A DNA stretch of 64,000 bases from Lactarius indigo (GCA_025766275.1 JAFKAC010000037.1:310001-374000); one strand, 5' to 3'; shown: positions 22,509 through 35,001, numbered from the stretch's first letter. Notes: generated from the letters alone by a model not told the origin. Made by a program: numbers and translations.

Positions 22509-24024
22509 ATGGTTTCCGAAGACGTGTTTCACCAGCGTGGCATCGCGCTACTTTACCGCACCTCCAATGTCATGATTCAATCTGTTTTTTATGGCGAGTT
22601 TCGCTTTCAGGTTCTTCGCTCTCTACTCCATTCAAGCTCATCCGTGCTCAGGAATGTATGCGTCACTTATCCCAGTTTCTGTCCATGTAATGATGTGAGT
22701 GGCCCGTTTTCCTTCCGAACAAATCGCTTCGATTGATGTGAAGAGAGAAAGGTTTGCACTCGCCAAGCCAGAAAATCTTGTTCGGAATAATCGCCTTCAT
22801 GTTTTCCTTGTCAACTGCCTACCTGGCTGTCTCAATGGCGGAATTAATCCTTCTCATCAAGGCCTGGTATCTTGTTTCAGATCTTTCCGAGTCAGCCAGT
22901 ACTAGTACGAGGAGTTCCACGGAGGCAGTTCTGGTTCTATTCGGCGCCTTGGTCCCCGTGGATGATCTCACTCTCGCATTGTGTGCTAATCCCAGGTCCC
23001 ATAAAATAGAATGCCCTAATAGATGGTGTCGTTGTCTGGAGAGCCTGGGTCATATGCCATGATGAATGCAGAAAACTGTTGAGAGCACCGATTGTGACGC
23101 TTGTGTTAATGATTTGTACGTCATCCTCCTCTTTTACCATATCAGTTCCATGAGCAGACCCCTTGCCAGACGGCGTCGTAGCAACCATCGGCGTCACAAT
23201 ATTCATAAACATCGACCCCGTGAATAGAGAAGGCCGCCTTGCCAATACCATCGACGTCTTCCAGGAAATTACGTATATTTCTTCGCTTCTCACTAATAGC
23301 TTGGGTACGGGAATAATATCGTTGAAAGCGTGGTATTCCCATGATTTCTGGCTATGCACAACGTCACTGACCCTGGGACTGCCATAGGAGGTATCGAAGA
23401 TGGATCGTAGAGAACTTGCAACGTATCGCGAACAAGAGGACAAAAGCAGAAAGGCTGTTGGCCCTTATAGTGGAATCCGGTGTGTTCTATATATTTCTTA
23501 GCGTGCGCCTGATTTCCAGTTTGAAAAAAAAAAACAAAAAAAATAAATATTGATTCTTCGTTGATTCCAGGTGACGATGTTCGCAACATCCATCGTACGT
23601 TTACCTGGATCCCACCTCCCACTCGGGAGTTTATTCCTGCAAACCTCTTTTTACCTAGCGGTAAGTATTGTGTCACAAGTTAGGGCCAGAACTGATAAGA
23701 TGTCAGGGAATGTACCCATTGATTATTGTCATACTTGTCGGCCGAGACCTGACAATGGACAAGACGCTGCTCAATCCAACGCTCCCTAGAATTACCACCG
23801 ACACACAACCAGCCTCCTCCCAGTTCAGAGCAAGTCAGCCCGCTGCTTATCAGGCCATGTCCACACCCATGGCAAGCACCCAATCTGTTGCCGCGCAAAG
23901 GCCGCACATTCCGCGAGAGTCTCCCAACTCATCTCTATCACAGGACTCCCTGTCTTCTACCTCAAGCCCAGCGCCCGATGTTGAACCGGAGATCCAATTA
24001 TACGATGGAGGTACCATAGAATAG
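22509..24024 (+). CDS. seven-transmembrane hypothetical protein, family copy C
   Basis: Same order of eight exons as copies A and B, from MVSEDVFHQRGIALLYR to the stop at 24024. Helix segments include FGIIAFMFSLSTAYLAVS, VVVWRAWVICHDE, ISSLLTNSLGTGIISL and GMYPLIIVILVG. Two splice sites differ from copy B. Intron 1 starts GC (GCGAGT, 22594). The third intron's expected donor at 22964 reads GA (GTGGAT|GATCTC), so the normal site is lost. A GT six bases earlier (22958) keeps the frame and would remove two residues. The gene could therefore still work with a shifted donor, or be in early decay. Membrane helices and tail are otherwise open. Confidence 0.72.
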
Positions 24025-24640
24025 ACCTGTTATTGTATCTATTGTGGGCGTGATGATGCGAAGAAGTAAATATCCAGACTTGAGCAAAATTATGGAGGTT
24101 ATCGTTGACACCCTGCAGTGAACCCCGTCGCAAGTCACACGACACTGTCTCGAGATACTATAGAGAGGCTCGCTTGTGGCGCTATTGGGTGCCGAGGCGA
24201 GCATTATATTTTTCGAGGTGTTTACGAGCTCGAGCTGTTTCCTTAGAGACACGGCGCACTCCCCTTTCTTGACTCCGAGTCAGAGTGCGGACTGTTTGCC
24301 AACTTTGTCGCCAATTTCTAATGCCGTTTTGTTTTACGAATACTGTACCACACGACGTATTTTTACCCCAGGCTGTGTTCGCTTACGAAGAATCTCCATC
24401 ACAGGACTCTCTGTCCTCCAGCCCAAGTCCAGCGCCCGATGTTGACCTGGAGACGATAAAGACGTAGAATAGACCTGTTGTTGTATCTTGCAAAAGAAAT
24501 TTAGCAAAAACTTACGGAGGTCATCTTTGACACCCCGAAGTGAACTCCGTCGCCAGTCACTGGCACATGACAGTTTCAAGATGGAGAGGGTCGTTTGCGG
24601 TGCTATTGGGTGGTGGTGAGATCACAGCTTTTGAGATGTA
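24025..24640. repeat. downstream 7TM-unit sequence present twice in tandem
   Basis: AATAGACCTGTT.TTGTATCT..., ...GGAGGT.ATC.TTGACACCC and a ...GCTATTGGGTG end occur at 24,021-24,195 and again at 24,468-24,615. The tract repeats the region found after copy A (12,714-12,925). Between the repeats lies a terminal-exon relic (24,365-24,467). This looks like a local duplication of a gene's tail plus flank. Confidence 0.65.
24365..24467 (+). pseudogene. terminal-exon fragment of the 7TM family
   Basis: Codes SPSQDSLSSSPSPAPDVDLE, close to the tail of copy C (SLSQDSLSSTSSPAPDVEPE), then a stop. Nothing of the membrane domain is present. Confidence 0.7.
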
Positions 24641-25667
24641 TAGGCTACAGTAATGTTCTGATGATTGATTTTATTTCTCTCCGCTGTGTTGGGGAATGAC
24701 GGCAACGCATCGTGCTCGACCTGCTGTTGTTCGTTCTTCCAAATTGGATTCTGTTAAACTATAATATTGTACACCCCAAGGGCTTAGCGCTTAGGCACCA
24801 GGCACCAGGCAGGGCCACCAATCAATGCCTCAGTAAGACACTGTACCTGTCCATCGTAACTTGTTGCACAACTGCACCCGCTTCTCAGCTGCCCAGGCTC
24901 AGATCAAAAATCAGAGAGGTACAGTACACACGTTCGTTACCCCTACAACGATGTAGTTTTTGCGATTCGATAGGAATTCACCGACCCCTGAATACTACAT
25001 CGAAGTCTCCTAAAGCCTCTAGGCTCGGCGTTAGCGGACTCGCTCGCAAAATGGAATTCAAAAAAGGCGTAGGGGGGCCTGGTTACAGAAAGAAATGAAA
25101 GAAATACCTGTACCCGTTTATTTCCAGCACGTCACCGCGATCATCTCTGTTCATTACCGTTAACAGCGGCGGCGCGGCGGAGTTTGCCCCGTCGGTTATC
25201 AGCCTAGCTTGCGAGGGGGGGGGGGGGGGGCTTTTCCTTCTCTTCGTATCGGATCGGACAAGGGGGGCATATGTTTCGCGAATGCGCCGACTCGTGCAAG
25301 AACAGCAAGCTACATTGAAGGCCTGTAAGTTGTGTACGGTGATCAGAAGCGAGTGATATGAAGGCCGAATGGATATTTTTGTATACTGTAATGTGTGTAG
25401 GATATCGTTTAGGAGGAGCGGGGGCGCCCCATTGGAGAGGGGTGGGGGCGCACGCGCGCGTGTGTGTGATGAGATATCGAAGCAAGCATCGAAGCAAAGC
25501 GACGCAAGAAGGGCGGCGTAAAACGGTACGGGGGGCCGCACGCAAAAATGTATGTGCTACAAGGGTGAAAAAAAGGGTGTACAAAAAAAAGATCAACTCA
25601 AAAACGGCAAACCCAGGCAAATAAGAAAAAAGGAAACAAAAGCAGGCCAACCCTCCTCTCCCTGGGC
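24641..25667. other. intergenic with 16-base poly-G tract
   Basis: Boundary between the repeat-rich left part and the gene-dense right part. A run of 16 G at 25,215-25,230 is the main landmark. Overlapping 128-152 codon frames on either side of it have no motifs and contain the homopolymer, so I do not call them. Confidence 0.5.
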
Positions 25668-28591
25668 TCAGAACGGCCGCAGCTTGGGGACAGGCGGAGG
25701 AAGCTTCTCGGTGCCGTAAAGCGCATCCACGCGCGCGATCAAGCGTGCGCGCATACCGCGACTCCGGTCGTCGTCGACAAAGCTCGCGCGTGATTCGGTG
25801 ACCTCGCCATCATCATCGTCATCCGCGCTATCATCGCTCGCGGCGTCCGGCACGCCAAAATAATAGCTCTCGATGTCTCCGCGCGGATCGCCGCCACCTC
25901 CCGTCGACGCCGCGTACGAGTACGTGTACGTCGAGCGCTCGTCGTGCGGCGCGTCGGGCGTTCGGCGCCGCCCCGCGATAATGTCTTCGCTGCGGCCAAC
26001 CCCGCCACTGCTGCTGTTGCCGGACGGCGCGTTAAGGTAGAACTGCGCAATGTCCGGCCGGACCGACTCGTCGTCAGGCCAGTCTTGCTCGTCTTCGCGC
26101 TGTTGCTCGGGCGGTTGCGATGCCGGTGGCGTGGGGACATCCTCCGTGAGCCAAGGCAGGTCGGGCACGTCATTCTCATCAGCACCGACGTCGAGTTCAT
26201 TGTCGCCATTGTCGTTGCCATCACCGTCGCCGTTGTCGCCGTAGCTCACCTCCAGTGCGTGTGACTCTGCTTCCGAATCGGCGAGACGTGCGAGGAGCGC
26301 TTCCCGCCGAGCGCGCAAGGTGCTCTCGATAAGCCGCGATGCCTCTTCTGCGGGTAAGATACCTCGTGTTGGGAAGGGGGACTCGCGCCCACGCTTGATG
26401 TGAGGGATCTGCTGGGAAGAAAAACCGTAGGAAGGAACCTCGGGCAGTGGGCCCGTAGGGGGCGGTGAAGGTGGAGGAAGCTCGTCAAAGAAACGGGGGC
26501 GAGGGCTGGGCACTATGAAATCCGAGGATGAGATGATAGAGATATCGGATAGTGAGGGCGAGGCGCCACGTAGGAACGGGGCATTCGAGACGCTTGGCGA
26601 AGGTGTCAAGCGTGAGCGGGTTGCAGGTGAGAGGAAGGGTCTCGAGTCTGAGGGTGCAGACATGGGGGGTGCGTTGCGGAGAATGGAAGGTAGGGGCGAA
26701 GCGGAGGTAGATGACGGATTCGAATGGAGGGGAGAGGTGATAGGCAGCGAGATCTTCGGACGCAGGTGCCGCTTCTCAGGAGCAGCAGAGATTTCTGGAG
26801 GGATGGGGAACCCGCCGTCTGATGGGCTGAAGCGGGTAGAAGGCGTGAAGCGAACACCATGCTGGCGTGGAGCTCCGGCCGCTGCGGACAACTGTTCGTG
26901 CGAGGAGCCTGGTGACAAAGTACGACCCTCAGTTTCACGCGATCGAGTACGTGGGGAATCGTATGGTGCGGCTTCCCGAGGTTGCATACGAGGCGAGACA
27001 GGCGAGAACTGGACATTTTCGTGAGATGTCGAGGATGACGTGAAGTTCTCCGTGCTCATGTCTACACTTGATGGTCGGGTGGCGGTTCTCACACTATCTG
27101 ATGGTGGTGGCGGCGACCAGCCTCCCCTATAAACGGACGGGTGTGGAGTCACAGAATCATTAACGGAAGGGGGGACTGGAGAGTACGCGGCCCGAATGGA
27201 AGAAGTAGCACTCGAAAGACCAGCATCGAGCTGATCGAAGGAGACTGGACTACGCGCAAAACGATCCGCAATAGGATGATGTATCGGGGGCGGCAATGCC
27301 GGTACAGGAGGGGGGAGTGAATCGCTAGACACGGCGGCCTTACGTGATGTAGAAGGAGAGCGCGAGCCAAGACGAAAGAAAGTCTTTTTCTTCTTGACAG
27401 AGGCCTCAGAGAGATAACCACCGTCTGACAGATCAGCGTCGTCCACGTGCGCGCGAGACTTCTTTGTTAGTTTGTGATGTGTCTTCGTTGAGGTGTCGGT
27501 GACATAACCATCAGTCACCTTATCTCCTTTTTTGTCCTTCTTCTTTTTATCGGAGGATTTCTTCGTTGCATCTGATAAGTATCCGCCATCAGACACAAAA
27601 TCTGCCTCGTGTGAAGAGGTGCCGGCGTTCTTCCGATCCTTGCCCTTTTTCTTCTTCTTCGAACTGTCGCTAAGGTAACCGCCGTCGCTGTCGTACCCGT
27701 CATCCTTCCGAGCTTTGCGCAACTTTCTAGGTTGGTTTGAACGTAATGATGATGGTGCGTAGGATTGAGAGTCCTCAGATGGCGCACGTGTAAATTGTAT
27801 ATCAAGAGCGGGCGGAGGGACCACGATGGCGGGTTTAGGGGGCACAAATTGTAGTGGAGTGGCGTTCCACGGGGGTACGGATGGTGAATTTTCGTCCGAG
27901 GTTGTCGCAGATGTAGATGTCAGAGCAGGTGTTGTGAAATTCTGCAAAAGAAAGAAGGTCAGGCACCGAGAAAAACTGATACGGGCTCCAGAGTTAAAGG
28001 TGATGATCCCAGTCAATGTGCAGGCGAACCGTATCTAGAGAGCATTACGTAGCCATACGCAAAGAAAAATAGAGAAACGCAAAACATGGCACGAAATAAT
28101 AGACGCGATGGGAGGAATAGGCTTAGGGGGTCACCGAATCGAGTAACACCCCAGGCTTGTCGGAGCGAGGGGATCTCACTCCCGGACACGCGCTGTGCTC
28201 GACATCATTGTTTACCGTAAACGACGTAAAGGTGGCCGACAGAAGACCGGAACCACAGCCAAGTCGCCGCTAGACGACAGTGTGACAGCTTCTGTTCGAT
28301 CCGAAGAAGGTGATGTTCGGCAGCCGTCCGAGAAGAAAACAGTCGCAAGAAAGAGAAAAAAAAGAGGACGGGGAGGGGGAGGGGGGGACAAAGCGAAGTA
28401 GAAAAGGGGATACGTACATCAGCATCGTCTTCCTCGTCGACGGTATTGAAAATGAGATTTTCTACGGCCCGACTTGTGCCGATACCGAGCTCGAGAGCAG
28501 CATCGAGGACAGATGCGCGGAGAGTGTTTGAATCGCGGCTATATGAAGTCTCACGGAGGTTCCGCCGAGGACGGGAACCGACAAGAGCCAT
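25668..28591 (-). CDS. conserved Ser/Pro-rich protein with DGGYLSD repeats
   Basis: Exon 1 (28418-28591) codes 58 residues starting MALVGSRPRRNLRE and ends at a GTACGT donor. Exon 2 (25668-27941) follows acceptor TTTTGCAG and gives 757 more, for 815 residues in all. After about 120 residues there is a Lys-rich tract with four spaced heptads: DGGYLSD (twice intact, with a Lys run after each), DGYVTD and DGGYLSE. Then comes a long disordered Ser/Pro region with RSP/SPS sites and poly-acidic stretches near the end. No enzyme fold is seen. The N-terminus and the repeat pattern match a basidiomycete-conserved protein of unknown role as I remember it. The basic tract could be a nuclear signal or scaffold-binding region (inference). 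The intron is long for this genome (476 bases), so a missed small exon is possible. Confidence 0.75.
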
Positions 28592-29902
28592 AGCTGAATG
28601 TGAGGGAAAGAGGGTGAAAGAAGAGACGTATGTGGTTGCTGTCGCGGTGAAATTAGAAGTGAGACAAGTGGGAAATCCGAGGACGGTTCAATGTGCCAAG
28701 TTGGGGAAAGAGTGTCGCATTAAAGACGGTGCGGACTGGGGAAAATGAAAGTGAAAGAGAGGGCAAGGAACAGCCTCGAGCTGGTTGCGTGGATCAGTGA
28801 CTCAAATACAAAAAGAGAGTGAGACGGTGAACAGGTCAAGTCAAGCGGGGTACTAAATAAGGTCAAATTTAGGCGTCTACTTAATTATTCGGCGGCAACC
28901 CGTTTGGAACGGCACTTGCCGGAACACAACGTGTCATCTGTAACTCCCTCTTATGACGACATTTTCGTGCCTCGCCTCTATGCCTTCCGGTCTGTCCCCC
29001 TCCGAACAGCGCTCCTCCTGTGCTACAACCAGTACCGACCTATTCACCGGAGGACCGAGGACCACTACTGTTTTGACAGGAAAACTACGCCTAACGATGT
29101 CGGGGTTTGAAGTTCAAACGCCCCAATTTACCGTGCGCAGCATGATGTTGTTCGCGGAACCACTTCTTGCCTCCCCCCCGCGAACTCGGGCGCCGTTCCC
29201 ATGATTGCTTCAATATCGCACAATGGGTGGGGGAGCATGGGTTATACTTTCTCACGTTATGCGATGCGCCACGACATATCACCCATCACACGCCAAGCGC
29301 GGTGATGACCCCCCAGACCCCGCCTCCCGGAAGGAGGTGGCCGCGGGACCGGGTGGGGTTTTTTTTCGCACGAGCAGCAGCTCCAGTCATAAAATGTGCG
29401 AGCAGTGGAGGTGGCGGTGGCGGTGGCATGTACACGTGCGATGATCGAAGCCCGCGATAAATATACTTCTGTATCGCGACCCTTTTTACAGAGTCTGTAA
29501 AAACTGCAGCAGGCTGGGCGCGGCTATCCTAGTTACCAGTATCAGGCAGTTACCAGCGTGACTTCCGTCGCTTGTGTACCCACGACTACAAATCCACGAT
29601 ATCCACGCCGGCGTCTGTGCCACCTTCGGCGGTAGAGCTCAGCTGTGATACAGTTCGTGCATACAGAGTACCGTAATACCTTACCTGCATCGGCTTTAAA
29701 GGTCTCTCGTTTCCGCGGGTGTACAGTTCGTGTTACACTCCTTGCAGCTTCATACAATTTTCAAACCTTCAAGGGATTCCGTGGCCGTAAGCGCATATAC
29801 ACCCCTACAGGTGATCGAGATGGTACGGCTCACTAATATTAACTTACACGTCAAGTACACGGCATGTCTACCCATGTTCCTCGCCTTTACAATATGTCGG
29901 GA
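28592..29902. other. intergenic, promoter side of the Ser/Pro-rich gene and left edge of a segmental duplication
   Basis: 28,592-28,900 is the presumed promoter of the minus-strand gene. An 83-codon plus frame (28,953-29,204) has no recognised motif. A purine-rich GGTGGCGGT repeat lies at 29,406-29,428. From about 29,745 the sequence is homologous to 36,545 onward (CATACAATTTTCAAACCTTC). 29,503-29,585 also resembles 33,248-33,325 (AGCTATCC.GTTACCAGTATC). Confidence 0.5.
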
Positions 29903-31895
29903 TCACAGTTCACCGGAGCACACACCCTCTACCCACTTCACGTCGCTACGCACCGTGGTGAGATTCTCAAAGCAGTGATCAGCACGGCGTCTTCGATGCG
30001 TACCCCATCCACGGGCTCGTAGCGGAACAGCACCTCGCGATCGATAAACTCTGAGTTCCGTATCGCGGCGAGCAAATGGTGATGGAAATATATGCCTGGC
30101 TCGACCGTCTGTGGCTAGTGTCAGTAACGGTCCAGCCACCAAGTGACGTACGAAGCGAAGCCCAGGTCCAAGAGCGGAAGTGCGAGGGGAAAAAAAGATG
30201 TACCACGACCATGCCCTCCTCGAGGGGGAGCCGCAATCGCAGATACTCATAGAACTTCTCGTGTCCAGGTTCCGCACTGCTGCCGCTGCCACCACCCTGC
30301 GCGGTCGTCGGGTTATGCTCGGGGTTTGCTTGTGCTTGGTGCGTCAAGCAGGTCTAGCCCAAGCGAGTGGCCCACGCCGCGCGCTCACGCCTGCCGCAAG
30401 AAGCGTTGCCTCATCGACACACGCCCTGAAGATCCCAAGCCTCTTGAAGCTCCGCACGAGCATGCGGTGGCAAGGCAACCGTACCGCGCCCCAATGCAGG
30501 CTCAGCCTGATCACCTTGAAGGAGGCCTGAGAGGGTGTGGGGTGTAAGGACAGGATGAGCGGCAAGACTACCCACCGTTTGCATCTCGAAGAGGAGCTCG
30601 TAGATCGCGTGTGCCTCTGACGTGAATCCGCCACCGTTGCCCACGGGCAGTGTGCGCGTGACTGTAGCGGCATCAGCAACGAAAAAGCGACGCGCAATGC
30701 CACGGCGTACTGTCCGATGCGTCATTGTCCCACTCGCAGCCCGTAATCGATGAGGAGCACCTGCGGCAGCAACTCCTGCATCCCGCGTGCAGATCCGGAA
30801 CGGTCGCGTGCCGCAACGGGGCCGCTCGCAACCTCGCGATCATCGCAGTGATACGCGCGTGGACGCCGCCACGACCGGCAAGTACGCCTGATGCACGGCC
30901 CTACTCGCCATCAAGAAAGCGGGACAAAGAGAAAGAGAAAAAATGAAACGTTTGTCGCCCTTCGCGGCGGCACGACGCAACCAAGATAGCCTCCCTTCTC
31001 GACGAGCCATTTGCCCGGTAGCGTCGCCACCGTCTTGGGGGTCTGCGAGCGCGCGACGGACGACGCCGGCGCCAAGCACGCGCATGACGACCTCGTGCGC
31101 ACGCGAGAGGATCGCGTTCGCACGTCGCATGCGTGCGATCTCCATCGCGGACTTTGGTGAGGCGCGCGCGGTGCAGCACGGGGAGGAGGTACGCCGACGA
31201 TTGGCACATTGCGGGAGGGAAGGATGGGAGCGCAGGGAACCGCGCGGTCTTCGGGAGTGTGTGGACGAATGGGCTGTCGTGTGATGTGCCCGGTGTATGA
31301 ACACAAACGCCTCGCGGCTTGCTTTGGCAGTTTGGAGCGCGGCCGCGAGGGGAACTGGCGTATTGGACGTCTGTGACATCGTACGTCTCGCGCGTGACGT
31401 CGAGGGTCAGAGGCGGGACGGACCACATCAAGTCAGCCGGCTCGGCTTCTGGGATGAAGAGCGTGGTGATTGGGTCATCGCATCTGACAGATGAGGCGGT
31501 CAAGAGCAGGAGGGAGGAAGGGACAGAACAACCAGTGAGGTAGAAGAAATTGGATTCCTGCGGGTTGTGTGGACTCGGATGGGGTTACTTCGTTCAGAAT
31601 GAGCTACGCACCTGTCGAAATGACAGCTCGCGGTCCGTGTCGTTGCGATAAGGTATCACCGATCCCGCGAGAACAATGATTTGGGGCTATTTCTCGATTG
31701 AGTCTCACAGGTGGTGGGAAAAGAGTGTCAACCAATGAATCACCTTGGTCTGCTCTTCGGGAGGTAAAAGCTCAGCAAGCTTTCGGAGAGTCTTCGTGCA
31801 TGTTCTCGCGCTGATCGTTCATTTGCATCAAGGTATAAGCTAGCAGGATTTAACATTATACAGGAACCCTTACCGGGAAATGGCATTTGCAAGTC
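29903..31895 (-). pseudogene. decayed M24 metallopeptidase (Xaa-Pro peptidase/prolidase type), copy 1
   Basis: Aligned by eye with the copy at 36,706-38,866 throughout, but broken in several places. About 14 bases are missing where copy 2 codes FFPHGV, removing the metal-ligand His and shifting the frame. Eight bases are missing after IEDAVLIT near the C-terminus. The exon after FVASCRREG contains small deletions that end the frame. A G is lost in the early EHAR exon. Catalytic-region fragments remain legible ([38 protein letters not shown]). Accumulated indels in several exons show it is non-functional. Confidence 0.88.
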
Positions 31896-31929
31896 GTCTG
31901 CGAAGGACGGGTACCACGTAGATCAACGC

Positions 31930-32850
31930 GAAGAATCATGCACTGGTGATCATGTTCTGGTCTAACAAACGCCGCGCTCGCCTTTTATGACGACTGCGCC
32001 ACCTTCACTAGAACAACCATGGTCAAAGTATGCAACCCAAATCGTCATTACCATGTTCCTCTAGTGGCAATTCGCCCGTCTGTTTTCACATCCGAGTTTC
32101 TTCTCACCTAATCTGTTAGCCTTGAGCTTGAACGCTAGCTGACGATGATCTGAGGACGTATCGGCGTCGGGATGAGTGTGATTGGAACGTCTCGCAAAAG
32201 TTCTCGAGGAGGTGAGTGCTTTTAGCATCCAAGGTTCCCTACATTGGACCTTTCCCGGGCACCATACCCGAAGCGCTCAAGAAGCCAGGGCGTTCTGGGA
32301 GAGTCAATGATGAAAGTAATCTTTGCGCACGGATATTTGGCGAGGGTCAGGCAACGCGACGTAAGGTTAACCTATACTTTTCAGGTATTCCAGGTCCAAA
32401 AATGATCATTTTGGGGGCATCCGCTGAACTAATTTTACCAAAGGCTCAGGTGGCGCACCGTTTGGCGCAAATTTTCCAAGAGCGCAAGGTACTGTACGTC
32501 GATCACCTGCTTGGGTCCTTGGCGGTAGCCAGTGTCTAGGTTACTCCATTGGTCAACTCTCTTGGCAGCTAGTAGTGCGTCGAGGCTGGGGGAGTGCACA
32601 TATACTCCTCCAGATAGTGGTGCAGCTTCGGCGGCTCATCTTTCCAGGCGATAGTTCCCCGTCCTCACCTTGTGCGAACATACGGTGCCACATAGGTCTC
32701 TTGTACCTACGCCGTCGTCGCCACAAATGTTCTCTTAGCCCCGGTTTCCAGATCATCGGGATGTTTCTCACCAACATCGGGTCGCGTCCTGCCCGCATCG
32801 CGATCCTTGGCCCCCGAATATGGCAACACCCCAAGGATGGGGTCGTTACA
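31930..32850 (+). pseudogene. decayed 5' half of an NLR-like gene, copy 1
   Basis: Homologous to 39,000-40,200, in the same head-to-head position beside an M24 gene. Recognisable pieces are the N-terminal helical module (TCCAAGGTTCCCTACATTGG), the RLAQI.QER helix exon and the start of the NTPase (SRPARIAILGP). It breaks just where the P-loop should be, giving RIWQHPKDG instead of a GKT/S loop, and stops. Much of the third exon of the module is deleted, and stops interrupt others. Confidence 0.82.
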
Positions 32851-35001
32851 TAAGCCATACCCCTTGCGCGCCCTTGGGCTCTTCCGCAGTTTCTTTTGCG
32901 CTGTCTGTTGCGTGTACATCTCCAACATTCTCTGTACTTTCACGCACATCTCTTTCGTTCTCTCTGATTTCACTTTTACCTTTTCCACCGGAGATGACTG
33001 TCTCCTGTGCACACCCCGTCTGGCTGAGGGTGAAATATATGTTTGCCGTCCTTTTGCTTTCCTTGCGCAACTCTGTGATCGTGTTCACGTCACTTTTTGG
33101 CTGTCATGGATACTTGCTACCTACGTTCTTTCTGTGGGTGTGCGCGCACTCTTTCTGTCGTAGTGTACACCTTCCCACTTCTGGGGTCCAAACCGCTAGT
33201 AGTATCAGTACTAAATATCTGCAGGCAGGTGGCCCGTTTGTCTGTTAACTGTAGCAGGCAAGGCCCAGCTATCCTCGTTACCAGTATCGTTAAGTTGCCA
33301 CCGTGACATCCACCGCCTGCGTAACTTACAATAGTAGAGCAATGTTTTGAGTACGGTGAGCGGAGAGGCACGTGGTCATTTCCTTCCGCCACCTCTTCCG
33401 GGCCACCCTTTTTTCCAACCGGTTTGAAAACCGGAAGTCTTTTAGTATCCGACTGTACGGGTTGCACACTTAATTGTGACTCTCGAACTGTACAATCTAC
33501 AGTGCTAAATTTGAGTGATGGAGCCCCTGGGGCTAGAACACTCAATTTAACGCAGTTGTTAGATGTTTGGAGAAGCAGGTATGCACCTACCGAGGTTCCT
33601 TACTAGCAAAGTAGGGACAAATGACAATGTCGAAGGTCAATCAATAGAAGTTGGTTTCTCACATGTCCGTGGTTCGGTATGCTAACAGCTAGAGCGCAAC
33701 TTGCTCAGTTTGTCAACTTGAACGCAGGGAAGATCCAAGACATATGACATGGGTCGCGACCATATGTACTCGTCATTTCGCTCTCGACGAGTCCGAGCAG
33801 TTATTCTGGCTTTAGTGTCTCGCAGGACAACGGAAGCGAGCATAATCATGGGCAAACGAATAAAGAGTACAGTGTTACGCCGACGAGAGCGAATAACGAC
33901 GCGAACGCGGAGAGATGCAGGTTCCAAGTCAAACTGGGAACCCGCAGGGTAGAGGACTCAGAATACACGGGAGAGCAGACATGGACAGCAGGTGGGACTC
34001 GGGATTGCATACAGACAAGCACTTGAAGAGCTAACGGTCGTACACAGCACTTCTGCCACTTCTCCACTGCAACTGCCTACGGAAAGCAACGCTAGGCACA
34101 TCACGATAATTTCGTGGTATTCCTGATGTAGTTAATTACATTTACTCAAGCGAGAAGAGTAGATTTCTGGCGCTATAGTTATCACGAGGGCACGAAACAT
34201 CAGAAATAGCTCGGGATGGAATAGGCTCTTCTATGGAACCGTCACGGTGGCCCTTTGGAAGCCCGCTGGGTATATCGGGCAACACTTAAGCTCGAACAGA
34301 GACGGAACAGGAACCAAGCGTGATTATTTAGGCAAGAAGATCTCGTGATACGCGTATAGGAGAAAGTAAAGGAGAAAGAAGAGGAAAAAGATAAGATGAG
34401 CTTTGGGGCGGCTTTAGCAGGGGTTTATATACGGCAGTGGTTGTATTCCAAAGTCGTTGTTAGTTGTTTGTCGGCGTGAGCAGGTGATTATCGTATGAGC
34501 AGGTGATTGTGTATCGGTAAATGAGTAAGCGGTAGGCTTGCACCCTTGCAAGCGCGCTTGTCTTTGTTTATCAAACCCATTTATACCCCAGATTGGTTCT
34601 CGTGAGGGCATTCAGGTTTGTACCGGGGCCCCTTGTCCTACTCATTATAGTAGCTGCATGGTGGGGGCATTACCTTATTTGTTACGATGCGTTTGGAAGG
34701 ATAGAATTTGAACGTGCAGACGCGTGGGTTTGTTGGGGAAAAGTCCCTCCACACCTCAATTTACGAGCATGATTTACCGTTTAATTAATCACCACATTCC
34801 TGGTCTGGCGGATCCGTCTTCGCGTCCGCAGCGACTTCAAGTATCGAACATCATAACCTCCCCGGATTGGCGGTCGCCGACCTACGGGGTACCTATGCTA
34901 TAGATTTAAAAGTAAGGCGCTAGGACGCACCGAACAGGTTTATCATCCCATTTTCCCCCTCCCCCATCTCAAGTTGTCACATCCATACCGGAGATACTAC
35001 C
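32851..35001. other. 2.1 kb without a supported gene
   Basis: The stretch 32,851-33,250 contains overlapping open frames on both strands with no motif. 33,248-33,325 repeats 29,503-29,585, so similar sequences flank the first duplicated cassette. 34,460-34,510 contains GAGCAGGTGATT twice. The last 200 bases precede the terpene synthase and end in a C-rich stretch (TTCCCCCTCCCCCATCTC), likely its promoter. Confidence 0.5.

Noticed and set aside
25083..25650. Overlapping minus frames of about 150 codons around the poly-G tract
   Set aside because: They depend on a 16-base homopolymer, lack motifs and overlap one another in different frames.
32820..33545. Overlapping frames of 118-142 codons on both strands
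   Set aside because: Hydrophobic but without family motifs, starting inside the decayed NLR relic; likely chance frames.
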